Origin: Pseudomonadota bacterium
Lineage (GTDB): Bacteria > Pseudomonadota > Alphaproteobacteria > Rhodobacterales > Rhodobacteraceae
Direction: 5' to 3'
Length of the DNA stretch: 64,000 nt
NCBI GenBank assembly: GCA_020161615.1
Contig: JAIUPD010000006.1
Coordinates: 62,001 to 126,000 of the forward strand
Position 1 is the first letter of the stretch. Every line of letters begins with the position of its first letter. Of this stretch, positions 8,404 to 16,323 are shown piece by piece. The translations under genes were made by a program, and so were the position numbers. The notes below the pieces were generated by a model. It did not search any database. It saw only the letters and a program-made list of their open reading frames with translations, and was not told the origin of the DNA.

Positions 8404-9255
8404 ATGCGCATGATGCCGCAATTGCCCCCGCAAGCCCCCAGCCCCTTGGTCTGTTGGATCAGGGCGGGGGTCGTTTCTTCCATTTTCGTCCTTGCCGCGC
8501 TGGCGCTTCTGGCGCTGGTGCAGGGGCTACCACCGTGGTCGCCGATCAACGCCACGACGCACGCCGTCTATGGGCCTGACGAGGCGCTGGCCGCGGGCGC
8601 GGACCTCGGGCATACCGGGCTGGGGTTGGTGATCAACGTCGCGGCCTGTTTCGTTTGGTCGGCTGTGGCGGTTGTTCTGGCGCTGGCTCTGGTCCGCTCA
8701 GGGGGCCGCGCGGGGCGCGGCTCGGCCTGGATCGCAGGGCTCGGTACGGCGGCTATCGCCGGATTCGTCGATTATGCCCTTCTGCCCACCGTGTTGCGTC
8801 CCGGCTGGGAATTGGTCTTGCCGGTCTTCGCCGTCGTCCTGACTTTTGTCGCGCTCGGGATCGGGATGGCGATTCCTCTGCGGCGTCTTATGCCGGGGGC
8901 GAGACAGACGGCAGCCCCGAGGGTGACCGCCACCATCGTGCCGCCGCCGCCCGTACAGCCTGGGGCACAGAACGGGCTTGCGACCCCTGAGGCCCTGCGG
9001 CACCCCCAGCCCGGGGTCATCGACCAGCGGCAGACCAGGATCGACCCGGCCAATACCGTCACCGTGGACCAGAACGCAGAGCAGAGCGAGAGCATGAAGC
9101 AACCCGGTCACCCGGACGAAGATCAGGCCCAGACCGGGCCCGAGATCAGGGTCGCCGGGCGGAAGCAGATGAAGCAACCGCCCAGGCAATGGGACATCGT
9201 CGACGAGGAGAGCGACGAGTCCTTTCCGGCCAGTGACCCGCCGGGCAACTACTGA
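8404..9255 (+). CDS. Four-TM membrane protein with acidic ESFPASDPP tail
   Basis: The first about 165 residues form four hydrophobic helices; the rest (about 165-283) is a proline-, glutamine- and charge-rich cytoplasmic tail ending in DEESDESFPASDPPGNY. That end motif recurs in small alphaproteobacterial stress-associated proteins, but I know of no assigned function. The N-terminal half has no motif I can name. AGGAGG and an EcfG-type promoter precede it closely, so it should be induced with the stress regulon. The two halves look like separate modules, and fusion of a membrane domain to a tail usually found on small proteins is worth noting. Confidence 0.7.
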   Translation: MRMMPQLPPQAPSPLVCWIRAGVVSSIFVLAALALLALVQGLPPWSPINATTHAVYGPDEALAAGADLGHTGLGLVINVAACFVWSAVAVVLALALVRSGGRAGRGSAWIAGLGTAAIAGFVDYALLPTVLRPGWELVLPVFAVVLTFVALGIGMAIPLRRLMPGARQTAAPRVTATIVPPPPVQPGAQNGLATPEALRHPQPGVIDQRQTRIDPANTVTVDQNAEQSESMKQPGHPDEDQAQTGPEIRVAGRKQMKQPPRQWDIVDEESDESFPASDPPGNY

Positions 9256-9267
9256 CAGGTCAGGGCG

Positions 9268-9435
9268 TCAATGCGAGTTGCGGTTGCGGGCCTCGACCGC
9301 GAGCTTCAACTGAAGCGCAAGCTCTGCCAGTTCTTTTGAGACCGGCTCGGCCTCGACCTGCTTGAGCAGTTGCGACAGAGTCCGGTCGAAATGTTCCTCA
9401 GCGGCGGCTGGATCGGGTTGCTTGCGATTGACCAT
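9268..9435 (-). CDS. 55-residue helical protein, candidate NepR-like anti-sigma factor
   Basis: A short frame with a strong AAGGAG site 8 nt before its ATG encodes a charged, fully helical-looking peptide: LSQLLKQVEAEPVSKELAEL is its core. NepR anti-sigma factors have a helix, then E-P-[VL]-P, then a leucine-rich helix, which this resembles, though the usual Tyr and the DRF/LLxxL wording are missing. Its position three genes from the EcfG-type sigma gene fits. It is transcribed opposite to its neighbours and has no stress promoter of its own. The reading frame is well supported; the function is a hypothesis. Confidence 0.55.
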   Translation of the reverse strand: MVNRKQPDPAAAEEHFDRTLSQLLKQVEAEPVSKELAELALQLKLAVEARNRNSH

Positions 9436-9608
9436 CTTCAGTCTCCTTCTTCACGATACCGGGCCGAAGGTTCGGGGACCAAAGGCGGTTGTGATCTGCC
9501 TGCGCGTGCAGGGTATGAATTCAGTCTACGGCCAATCTGATCGCCTGGATCACCCGTCGCATCATTTTCTCATCGCGGCAAGCCTGTCTGCGAGCGGGGT
9601 GAGACCCA

Positions 9609-9633
9609 GGAACATCGGGCCATCCCGCTGGTT
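9609..9633 (+). promoter_or_regulatory. EcfG-type promoter before the SDR gene
   Basis: GGAACA and GTT with 17-nt spacing, 58 nt before the GTG start of the SDR gene. Confidence 0.85.
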
Positions 9634-9691
9634 GAATGTCCCGACAATTCGGAAAACCGACACTCTGAGCACCAGAAAGGGAGGAATTGCC

Positions 9692-10624
9692 GTGTCCCGC
9701 TCCGCCACCCCCCGTTCCGATCATTCGACCGAGAAGATGCGCACCGAACCGCCGTCGGAGCGGGCCTTGCCCGATTATCCGGCCCCGCCTTTTCCCGAGC
9801 AGAGCCAGAAGCTTCCGGGTAGTTTTCGCGACATGACGCCTCAGCCTGATCATGGCGAGGAAAGCTGGAAGGGCCACGGACGGCTGAAGGGGTCGGTCGC
9901 GCTGATCACGGGAGGCGACAGTGGCATCGGGCGCGCCGTGGCGATCGCCTATGCCCGCGAGGGTGCCGACATTGCCCTGAGCTATCTGGACGAGACCGAG
10001 GATGCGCAGGACACCAAGGCCCTGATCGAGGACGCGGGGCGACGGTGCCTGACCCTGCCCGGGGACATCGCCGATCCCGGAACCTGCCGCGACATCGTTG
10101 CTGCCACGCTGCGGGCATTCGGCCGGATCGACATTCTGGTCAACAATGCCGCGCATCAGCAAACCTTCGATCAACTCGAGGACATCCCGGACGACGAGTG
10201 GCGTCGGACTTTCGCGGTGAACATTGATGCGATGTTCCATCTGGCGAAGGCGGCGGTCGGGCATATGCCGCCGGGCAGCGCCATCATCAACACCGCTTCC
10301 ATCAATTCCGACGATCCCAATCCGACGCTGCTTGCCTATGCAACGACCAAGGGGGCGATCCAGAATTTCACCGCGGGCCTGGCGCAGATGCTGGCCGGCC
10401 GCGGGATCCGGGTGAATTGCGTGGCACCGGGGCCGGTCTGGACGCCGCTCATTCCTGGCAGCATGGCGCCGGAAAAGGTCGCGAATTTCGGCAAGAACAG
10501 TCCGCTGAAGCGGCCCGCGCAACCCGTGGAACTGGCCGGCGCCTATGTGATGCTGGCCGAGCCGACCTCGAGCTACGTCTCGGGCGCAACCGTCGCCGTC
10601 ACCGGCGGCAGGCCGCTGATCTGA
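9692..10624 (+). CDS. SDR family oxidoreductase (YghA / general stress protein 39 type)
   Basis: A classical short-chain dehydrogenase with an extra N-terminal arm of about 60 residues typical of the YghA/GSP39 group. Visible elements: TGGDSGIG (NAD(P) binding), NNAA, a catalytic Ser region (NTASIN) and YATTK (Tyr-x3-Lys), with a TGG end near the C-terminus. 310 residues. I chose the GTG at 9692 because GGGAGG precedes it; the first ATG would be 15 codons later. Substrate unknown; an aldehyde or ketone detoxifying role is typical of the family. Followed 51 nt later by a small membrane protein probably on the same transcript. Confidence 0.88.
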   Translation: MSRSATPRSDHSTEKMRTEPPSERALPDYPAPPFPEQSQKLPGSFRDMTPQPDHGEESWKGHGRLKGSVALITGGDSGIGRAVAIAYAREGADIALSYLDETEDAQDTKALIEDAGRRCLTLPGDIADPGTCRDIVAATLRAFGRIDILVNNAAHQQTFDQLEDIPDDEWRRTFAVNIDAMFHLAKAAVGHMPPGSAIINTASINSDDPNPTLLAYATTKGAIQNFTAGLAQMLAGRGIRVNCVAPGPVWTPLIPGSMAPEKVANFGKNSPLKRPAQPVELAGAYVMLAEPTSSYVSGATVAVTGGRPLI

Positions 10625-10675
10625 CACACGGCATCCCGCATCACCCTCGCCCCTCATGAACGGAAAGACCAGCCC

Positions 10676-11008
10676 ATGCCTTCCAAACCCGATCACGACG
10701 ATCCCCGGACAACTACCCCGGACAATGCCGCGACCGCCGCGCAGATCCGGCGCGACATTGATGCCGGGCGCGCCCGCGACAAAGTTGACGCCGAAGATCC
10801 CGCGGCGGCCCCGCTGGGCACCGACGACGAGGCCTCGGGCCATCCCGTCACGCCGCGTCAGGCCGCCATGGCAGCAGAGGCAGAAGACCGGTCTCGGCCG
10901 CCGCTGCAAACCCGGCGCCGTGCAGGTCAGGGGCGGGTTGCCCTGGTGGTTCTGCTAGCCCTCGTTGCGCTGCTCCTGCTGGCCTGGTGGATGGGCCTGG
11001 GCCGCTGA
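10676..11008 (+). CDS. Small tail-anchored membrane protein
   Basis: The 110-residue product is a hydrophilic Asp/Ala/Arg-rich arm (1-85) followed by one C-terminal membrane helix (about 86-107) ending MGLGR. No known domain. A GGAAAG site precedes the ATG. It lies 51 nt behind the SDR gene with no promoter between, so it probably shares the SDR stress promoter. The 3' end is 6 nt from the stop of the convergent ExoD-like gene. It belongs to a group of short single-TM proteins in this island (also 27304-27531 and 33572-33760). Confidence 0.65.
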   Translation: MPSKPDHDDPRTTTPDNAATAAQIRRDIDAGRARDKVDAEDPAAAPLGTDDEASGHPVTPRQAAMAAEAEDRSRPPLQTRRRAGQGRVALVVLLALVALLLLAWWMGLGR

Positions 11009-11014
11009 ATCCCC

Positions 11015-11623
11015 TCAGAAGCCCAACGCATAGATCGCGACCGGCAGGCCCATTAGCGGTAGCAGCGACAAGGCGATCAGCAGCCCGTCCCGGGCCAGCA
11101 ACCCCGCAGCGCAGAGCGCGATGGCCGCCGAGGCGATGGACCCGGTACTCGGTACGAACTCCATGAGCGGCATGGCCAGTGCCAGGAACAGGATCAGTGT
11201 CAGCGGCACCCAGCGCCAGGGTCGGTGGGTCAGAAAGGACCATCTCGGCCTGAGATACCGCTCCACCGCGCGAACCGGCTTGCGCAGCCAGCCGATGGCG
11301 CGGAGGAGCGTGCGGCTTTTCAACTCTCTCTGGGTGATGAAGCGCGGCAACCAGGCGTGGTCGCGCCCGACGATCATTTGCGCCGCCAGCAGGAAGACGA
11401 TCAACGCCACGGCGGTGGTAAGACCGGGAATCGTGCTGGCCGGAGAGGTGGAGATCAGCGAAAAGATCAACATCTGCGCCGGGAACGAACGATCCTCCAG
11501 CCGGTCGATGATATGCTGGACACTGGTCCTGTCACCCTCGACCGAGTGTTCCAGCGCGTCGAGGACCTCGCTCAACGAACGCTGTTCCGGCGATGCCTGG
11601 GCTGTTGATGGCGGCGCTGTCAC
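11015..11623 (-). CDS. ExoD-like exopolysaccharide synthesis membrane protein
   Basis: The 202-residue protein shows the ExoD family pattern: a short N-terminal cytoplasmic helix (LSEVLDALEHSVEGDRTSVQ), then paired hydrophobic segments including SLISTSPASTIPGLTTAV and a terminal LLPLMGLPVAIYALGF. ExoD was first linked to exopolysaccharide production and alkaline tolerance in rhizobia; the molecular role is not established. The GTG at 11623 is chosen because GGAGGAAGG precedes it. An EcfG-type promoter lies 79 nt upstream, back to back with one reading toward the caa3 oxidase operon. Confidence 0.8.
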   Translation of the reverse strand: MTAPPSTAQASPEQRSLSEVLDALEHSVEGDRTSVQHIIDRLEDRSFPAQMLIFSLISTSPASTIPGLTTAVALIVFLLAAQMIVGRDHAWLPRFITQRELKSRTLLRAIGWLRKPVRAVERYLRPRWSFLTHRPWRWVPLTLILFLALAMPLMEFVPSTGSIASAAIALCAAGLLARDGLLIALSLLPLMGLPVAIYALGF

Positions 11624-11702
11624 CGGTTCCTTCCTCCGTCGCAAGGTCCGGCCTTGCCAAATCTCATCGTCCGCCTGGGCCGCGCAGCCTTCGGGCAGAG
11701 GA

Positions 11703-11727
11703 AACCCGCAAGGCTGCGGCATGTTCC
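11703..11727 (-). promoter_or_regulatory. EcfG-type promoter before the ExoD-like gene
   Basis: On the minus strand, GGAACA and GTT with 17-nt spacing, 79 nt before the GTG start. Confidence 0.85.
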
Positions 11728-11750
11728 CCGGGCGCGCAGGCGATTCCTCG

Positions 11751-11775
11751 GGAACAAAGCTGTCTGCCGTCTATT
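11751..11775 (+). promoter_or_regulatory. Variant EcfG-type promoter before the caa3 oxidase operon
   Basis: GGAACA is followed at the standard spacing by ATT instead of GTT (ATTGATG), 27 nt before the subunit II ATG. The position is right but one conserved base of the -10 element differs, so activity is less certain than for its neighbours. Confidence 0.5.
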
Positions 11776-11802
11776 GATGACCGGCATGACCGGGACAGAA
11801 CC

Positions 11803-12804
11803 ATGACGGACCGAGGCAACCTGCCCCGCGGGCGAGCGGCGTTTTGGCTGGTGGTGTCGCTCGCCCTTGCGGCTTGCGATGGGGATCAGTCGGCGCTTGA
11901 TCCCGCGGGCGAGGACGCCTCAGTGCTCGCTTTGCTGTTCTGGGTCATGGTCGCAGGCGCCGTCGTCCTGTTCTTGATGATGAACGGCCTCTTTTTCTAT
12001 TTCACACGGGTGAAAGTGCGCTCGCAATCCCGCGCTGTCGCCCGCTGGCTGATCGTCGGGGGTGGCATCGTGCTGCCGGTCACCGTGCTGGGCGCCTTGC
12101 TCACCTGGGGCCTGACGATTCTGCCCGATCATCGGCAGGCAGGCGACGGATTGCGCATCCGGGTGACCGGCGAGCAATGGTGGTGGCGTGTCGAGTACTG
12201 GCCCGAGGGTTCGGACACACCCATCGTCAGCGCCAACGAGCTCCGCTTTCCCGCCGGTCGGCGAACCGAGCTGATCCTCTCATCCGCCCATGTCATCCAT
12301 TCCTTCTGGATCCCCGCCCTGGGCGGCAAGATGGACATGTTCCCCGGGCGTGAAACCCGTCTCAGCCTGCGCCCGACCGAGCCCGGCCGATATCGCGGTC
12401 AATGCGCCGAATTCTGCGGCACGAGCCACGCCTGGATGGCCATCGAGGCGCAAGTGATGCCGCCCGAGGCCTTCGCAGCCTGGTTGGGAACCGAGGCACG
12501 ATCAGCCAACCTTCCCGCCACAGCCGCGGCACAGGCGGGCATGGCCCTGTTCAACCGCGAGGGATGCGGCGCCTGCCATGCGATCCGGGGAACCCCGCAC
12601 GTCGGGCGCGTCGGCCCCGATCTGACCCATGTGGGAGGCCGAGCCACCTTGGCCGCGGGCCGTCTGCCGATGAGCATCGAGGCCTTGCAGGCGTGGATCG
12701 TCCAGCCGGACCGGCTGAAGCCCGGGGCGTTGATGCCCGCCTATCCGCATCTGACCCGCGCCGAGACGCTGCAACTGGCCACCTATCTGCGAGGCCTCGA
12801 ATGA
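11803..12804 (+). CDS. coxB: caa3 oxidase subunit II with fused cytochrome c
   Basis: A lipoprotein (lipobox LAAC, Cys25) with two membrane helices, a cupredoxin domain carrying an intact CuA site (VIHSFWIP and GQCAEFCGTSHAWM: His, two Cys, His and Met) and a C-terminal cytochrome c domain with CGACH. That architecture defines caa3-type cytochrome c oxidase subunit II, which accepts electrons directly from a cytochrome or quinol:cytochrome c reductase. 333 residues. It heads a five-gene operon in which every junction overlaps. The intact CuA contrasts with the degenerate subunit II at 4144-4815. Confidence 0.92.
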   Translation: MTDRGNLPRGRAAFWLVVSLALAACDGDQSALDPAGEDASVLALLFWVMVAGAVVLFLMMNGLFFYFTRVKVRSQSRAVARWLIVGGGIVLPVTVLGALLTWGLTILPDHRQAGDGLRIRVTGEQWWWRVEYWPEGSDTPIVSANELRFPAGRRTELILSSAHVIHSFWIPALGGKMDMFPGRETRLSLRPTEPGRYRGQCAEFCGTSHAWMAIEAQVMPPEAFAAWLGTEARSANLPATAAAQAGMALFNREGCGACHAIRGTPHVGRVGPDLTHVGGRATLAAGRLPMSIEALQAWIVQPDRLKPGALMPAYPHLTRAETLQLATYLRGLE

Positions 12805-15356
12805 CCGAACACGAGAACCGATCGCCTCTTCCTTTCCCGCCGTCGGAGCAGGCCCTGGCCGAGCCTGTGCCCGAAGACCTGCGCGCCGCGCAGGTGGCGC
12901 GGCTCCGCAGCGCCTGGGCACGACCGAAGGGCTGGCGCTACTGGTCGTCGGTCAACAGCTCGCAGGTTGGCAAATGGTACTGCCTGACCGCTTTGTTCTT
13001 CATGCTTTGCGCCGGGGTCATGGCGCTGATCATCCGCTTGCAGCTGGCGGTGCCGGAAAACGATCTGATCTCGGCCGACCGGTTCAACCAACTCTTCACG
13101 ATGCACGGCTCGGCGATGATGTTTCTGTTTGCCGTGCCGATGTTCGAGGCAATCTCGCTCTTCCTGCTGCCCGCGCTCCTCGGCGCCCGCGACATGTCGT
13201 TTCCGCGTCTCTCGGCTTTCGGTTACTGGTGTTTCCTGATCGGCGGCGTCTTTGTGCTGTCTTCGATCCTCTTTGACGTGGCGCCCCGTGCCGGCTGGTT
13301 CATGTATCCGCCGCTGGCGACGCAGGATGAAGGACCCGGCAGCGACATCTGGCTGCTGGGGCTGTCGTTCATCGAAATCGCGTCGCTTGCCGCAGCGGTC
13401 GAGCTGATCGTCGGCGTCCTGAAATGCCGGGCGCCGGGGATGCGCGTGAACCTGATGCCCCTTTACGCCTGGTATGTGCTGGTGGTGGGCGGGATGATCC
13501 TCTTCGCCTTTCCGCCATTGATCGCGGGCGACCTGCTGTTCGAACTGGAGCGCTCGCTGGACTGGCCGTTCTTCGATCCGACGCGCGGCGGCGATCCGAT
13601 GCTGTGGCAGCATCTGTTCTGGATCTTCGGCCATCCAGAGGTCTACATCGTCTTCCTGCCCTCGATCGCCATCACGGCGATGGTGATCCCCACCGTCGCC
13701 CGTCGTCCTATTGTCGGCTATTCCTGGATCGTGCTGTCGGCGGTGGGAGTGGGGTTCCTGTCCTTCGGCCTGTGGGTGCACCACATGTTCACGACGGGCT
13801 TGCCCTCTCTCTCGCTGGGGTTCTTCTCGGCGGCCTCCGAGGCGGTGGTCATCCCGACCGGCATCCAGCTCTTCGCCTTCCTCGCCACGCTGATGGTGGG
13901 GCGGGTGACGATGAGCCTGCCGCTGCTCTGGATCACGGGCGCGCTGGCGGTCTTCACGCTGGGCGGGCTGACCGGGGTCATGCTGGCCATCGCCCCCTTC
14001 GACTTTCAGGTTCACGACACCTATTTCATCGTCGCCCACCTGCATTACACGCTGTTCGGCGGGATGATCTTTCCGGTGATCGCGGGCGTCTATTACTTCT
14101 TCCCGTTCTTCCGCAAACGGATGCTCTCACCACGCCTGGGACGCTGGGCCTTCTGGTTGATCTTCTCGGGGTTCAACCTGTGCTTCCTGCCGATGCACCT
14201 GACCGGTCTGTTGGGGATGCCGCGCCGGGTCTACACCTATTCGAGCGGGCTGGGCTGGGAGGCACTGAACCTGACCTCGACGGTGGGCGCCTTTGTCATC
14301 GCCGCGGGTTTTGCCGTCTTCGTCTGGGACCTGCTGCGACCGAGGCGGAACCAGCCGGACGCGCCGCGCAATCCCTGGAATGCAGGGACGCTGGAATGGG
14401 CGCATGATATCCCGGTCGAGGATTGGGGCGTGCGCTCCATCCCCTATGTTACCTCGCGCTATCCGCTCTGGCAGCAGCCCAAGCTGTTGCAGCGCATGGA
14501 TCAGGGACGGTACTATCTGCCCGACAGCGACGAAGGCGCGCGCGAGACGCTGGTGACCAGCGTGATCGACGCGAAGCCGGTGCTGATCCAGCGATTGACG
14601 GGTCCCAGCTGGATCCCGCTGGTCGCGGCGATCTTCACCGGCGGATGTTTCATCTTTCCGACTTTCGGGCTGTACTGGCCGGCGATCCTGTGCGGCCTTC
14701 TTGCCGGTGGCGCGATCCTGATCTGGCTGTGGACCGCGACCGCCCGGCCGCCCCGGCAGGCAGAGAAGGACGCGGGCCTCGGCCTCAGCCTGCCGACTTA
14801 TGCCTCCGGGCCCGACAGCGTCGGCTGGTGGGCGATCTGGATCACGATGCTGGGCGACGCGACCGCCTTTTCCTCGATCCTGTTCGGTTTCTTCTTCTAC
14901 TGGACCGCCCAGGCGCAGTTCCCACCCCCGGGTGCCGCGCATGCCGATGGTGTCGCCGTTGCGGTGGCGGCCTTGGCCTTGATCGCAAGCTGGGCGCTGG
15001 TGGTGCTGGCACGCAGGACCAACCGTCTGCAGCGCGTGGGAAGGGCCCGGGCCGCCCTGATCACCTCGACGCTTTGCGCCGGGACCGGTGCGCTGGCGCT
15101 GGCGCTTGCCGTCTGGCCGCTTGATCCGACGGCGCATGTCTATCCGGCGATCGTCTGCACCATCGCGCTCTGGATCGGGGTTCACACCGTGCTGGGCATG
15201 GTGATGCAGCTCTATTGTCTCGCGGGCAGCCTGACCGGCAAACTGACCCCCCACCACGACGCGGATCTGGGCAACGTCACCCTGTTCTGGAATTTCCTCG
15301 CCCTGTCGTCGCTGGCGGCCTGCGCGGTCATTGGCATTGCCCCGAGGCTTTTGTGA
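12801..15356 (+). CDS. caa3 oxidase fused subunits I and III
   Basis: 851 residues. Subunit I part: NQLFTMHG, FGHPEVY (CuB His, Glu, cross-linked Tyr), WVHHMF, VHDTYFIVAHLHY; A1-type. Subunit III part occupies about residues 600-851 with five or more helices. As in the other oxidase of the window, the K-channel lysine of PTGxK is glutamine (codon 13866-13868), while the D-channel Asp of RDMSFPRL is kept and the Asn pair after FPRL is replaced. The ATG overlaps the coxB stop (ATGA). Reduces O2 at the inner membrane. The sequence differs throughout from the fused subunit at 1700-4147, so the two are not a recent duplication. Confidence 0.92.
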   Translation: MTEHENRSPLPFPPSEQALAEPVPEDLRAAQVARLRSAWARPKGWRYWSSVNSSQVGKWYCLTALFFMLCAGVMALIIRLQLAVPENDLISADRFNQLFTMHGSAMMFLFAVPMFEAISLFLLPALLGARDMSFPRLSAFGYWCFLIGGVFVLSSILFDVAPRAGWFMYPPLATQDEGPGSDIWLLGLSFIEIASLAAAVELIVGVLKCRAPGMRVNLMPLYAWYVLVVGGMILFAFPPLIAGDLLFELERSLDWPFFDPTRGGDPMLWQHLFWIFGHPEVYIVFLPSIAITAMVIPTVARRPIVGYSWIVLSAVGVGFLSFGLWVHHMFTTGLPSLSLGFFSAASEAVVIPTGIQLFAFLATLMVGRVTMSLPLLWITGALAVFTLGGLTGVMLAIAPFDFQVHDTYFIVAHLHYTLFGGMIFPVIAGVYYFFPFFRKRMLSPRLGRWAFWLIFSGFNLCFLPMHLTGLLGMPRRVYTYSSGLGWEALNLTSTVGAFVIAAGFAVFVWDLLRPRRNQPDAPRNPWNAGTLEWAHDIPVEDWGVRSIPYVTSRYPLWQQPKLLQRMDQGRYYLPDSDEGARETLVTSVIDAKPVLIQRLTGPSWIPLVAAIFTGGCFIFPTFGLYWPAILCGLLAGGAILIWLWTATARPPRQAEKDAGLGLSLPTYASGPDSVGWWAIWITMLGDATAFSSILFGFFFYWTAQAQFPPPGAAHADGVAVAVAALALIASWALVVLARRTNRLQRVGRARAALITSTLCAGTGALALALAVWPLDPTAHVYPAIVCTIALWIGVHTVLGMVMQLYCLAGSLTGKLTPHHDADLGNVTLFWNFLALSSLAACAVIGIAPRLL

Positions 15357-15754
15357 CACAGGAACCGCATCCCCATTCCGACAAGCACGAGTTTCGCGCC
15401 GAGGCGCTGAGCCTGTGGCGCATCACCTTTGCACCCGCGACCTGGGCCCTTCATTTCGTGCTGTGCTATGCGCTGGTTTCCTTGTCCTGCATTCACGGGA
15501 CACCCCCGGTCGCGATCACTCGCAGCGCGCTCATCCTCGCCACGCTGGCCGCGTTGGCGGTTATCGCCCTTCTGGGCTGGCGCAGCTATCGGCACTGGGC
15601 GCCGGGGCGGACCGGGCGGCTCACCCATCCCTATGGGACGCCCGAGCACCGCCATCACTTCCTCGGCCATGCCGCTTTCCTGTTGGCGATCATCTCGGCC
15701 ATCGGCGTGGTGTTCGTGGCGCTTCCGCTTCTGGTCATCGGAGGTTGCCAATGA
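15353..15754 (+). CDS. Three-TM membrane protein of the caa3 operon
   Basis: 133 residues starting at a GTG whose last bases overlap the stop of the oxidase gene (GTGA); the next gene overlaps its own stop in turn. Three hydrophobic helices; a His-rich element (TPEHRHHFLGH) between helices 2 and 3, and Cys at SLSCIHG, could bind metal or heme, but no family motif is recognised. Strict coupling on both sides makes it an accessory subunit or assembly protein of the caa3 oxidase. Confidence 0.7.
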   Translation: MTQEPHPHSDKHEFRAEALSLWRITFAPATWALHFVLCYALVSLSCIHGTPPVAITRSALILATLAALAVIALLGWRSYRHWAPGRTGRLTHPYGTPEHRHHFLGHAAFLLAIISAIGVVFVALPLLVIGGCQ

Positions 15755-16323
15755 AACCCCACTTCCTGCTGCCTGGCCTGACGCTGCTTGCGCTGCTGTG
15801 GCTGTTGCCGCTGAACGCGTGGATTCAGCCTTTTCCGGCCCATATGCTGCGCCACATGGGACTGGTGGCCGTGGCCGCGCCGCTGCTGGTGCTGGGCGTG
15901 CCACGGCTGGCGGCCCGGTTGGCACTGCCGCCCGTTCCTGCCGCCGCCATCGAATTCCTGGTGGTCTGGGGCTGGCATCTGCCGTTGTCGCATGCGCTGG
16001 GGCGGGGCGGTCTGCCCGGTTTCGCGCTGGAACAGGCCAGTTTCCTCGCGGCCGGGCTACTGGTCTGGGCCGGATGCCTGGCCGCCGCGCAACCGTTGGC
16101 GGGCGCGCTGGGGTTGTTGCTGACCTCGATGCACATGACGCTCCTCGGGGCGCTCCTGGTTCTTGCCCCGCGGGACCTCTATGCCGAGATCTGCGGCACA
16201 CCGCCCGACCTGAGCGGCCAGCAACTGGGCGGGATGCTGATGCTCGCCATCGGCGGGCCGGTCTATCTGCTGGCGGGACTGGCACTGACCGCGCGGGGTC
16301 TGGCCCGGAGGCCGGCGGCATGA
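15751..16323 (+). CDS. CtaG-like (caa3_CtaG) assembly protein, second copy
   Basis: 190 residues with the caa3_CtaG pattern: FPAHMLRHMGLVAVAAPLLVLG, WGWHLPLSHALG, a MHMTLLGALLVLAPRDLY element and a DLSGQQLGGMLML element before the last helix. Shorter at the N-terminus than the copy at 5849-6604. Coupled by ATGA overlap to the genes on both sides. Likely helps copper insertion or assembly of the caa3 oxidase encoded just upstream. Confidence 0.8.
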   Translation: MKPHFLLPGLTLLALLWLLPLNAWIQPFPAHMLRHMGLVAVAAPLLVLGVPRLAARLALPPVPAAAIEFLVVWGWHLPLSHALGRGGLPGFALEQASFLAAGLLVWAGCLAAAQPLAGALGLLLTSMHMTLLGALLVLAPRDLYAEICGTPPDLSGQQLGGMLMLAIGGPVYLLAGLALTARGLARRPAA

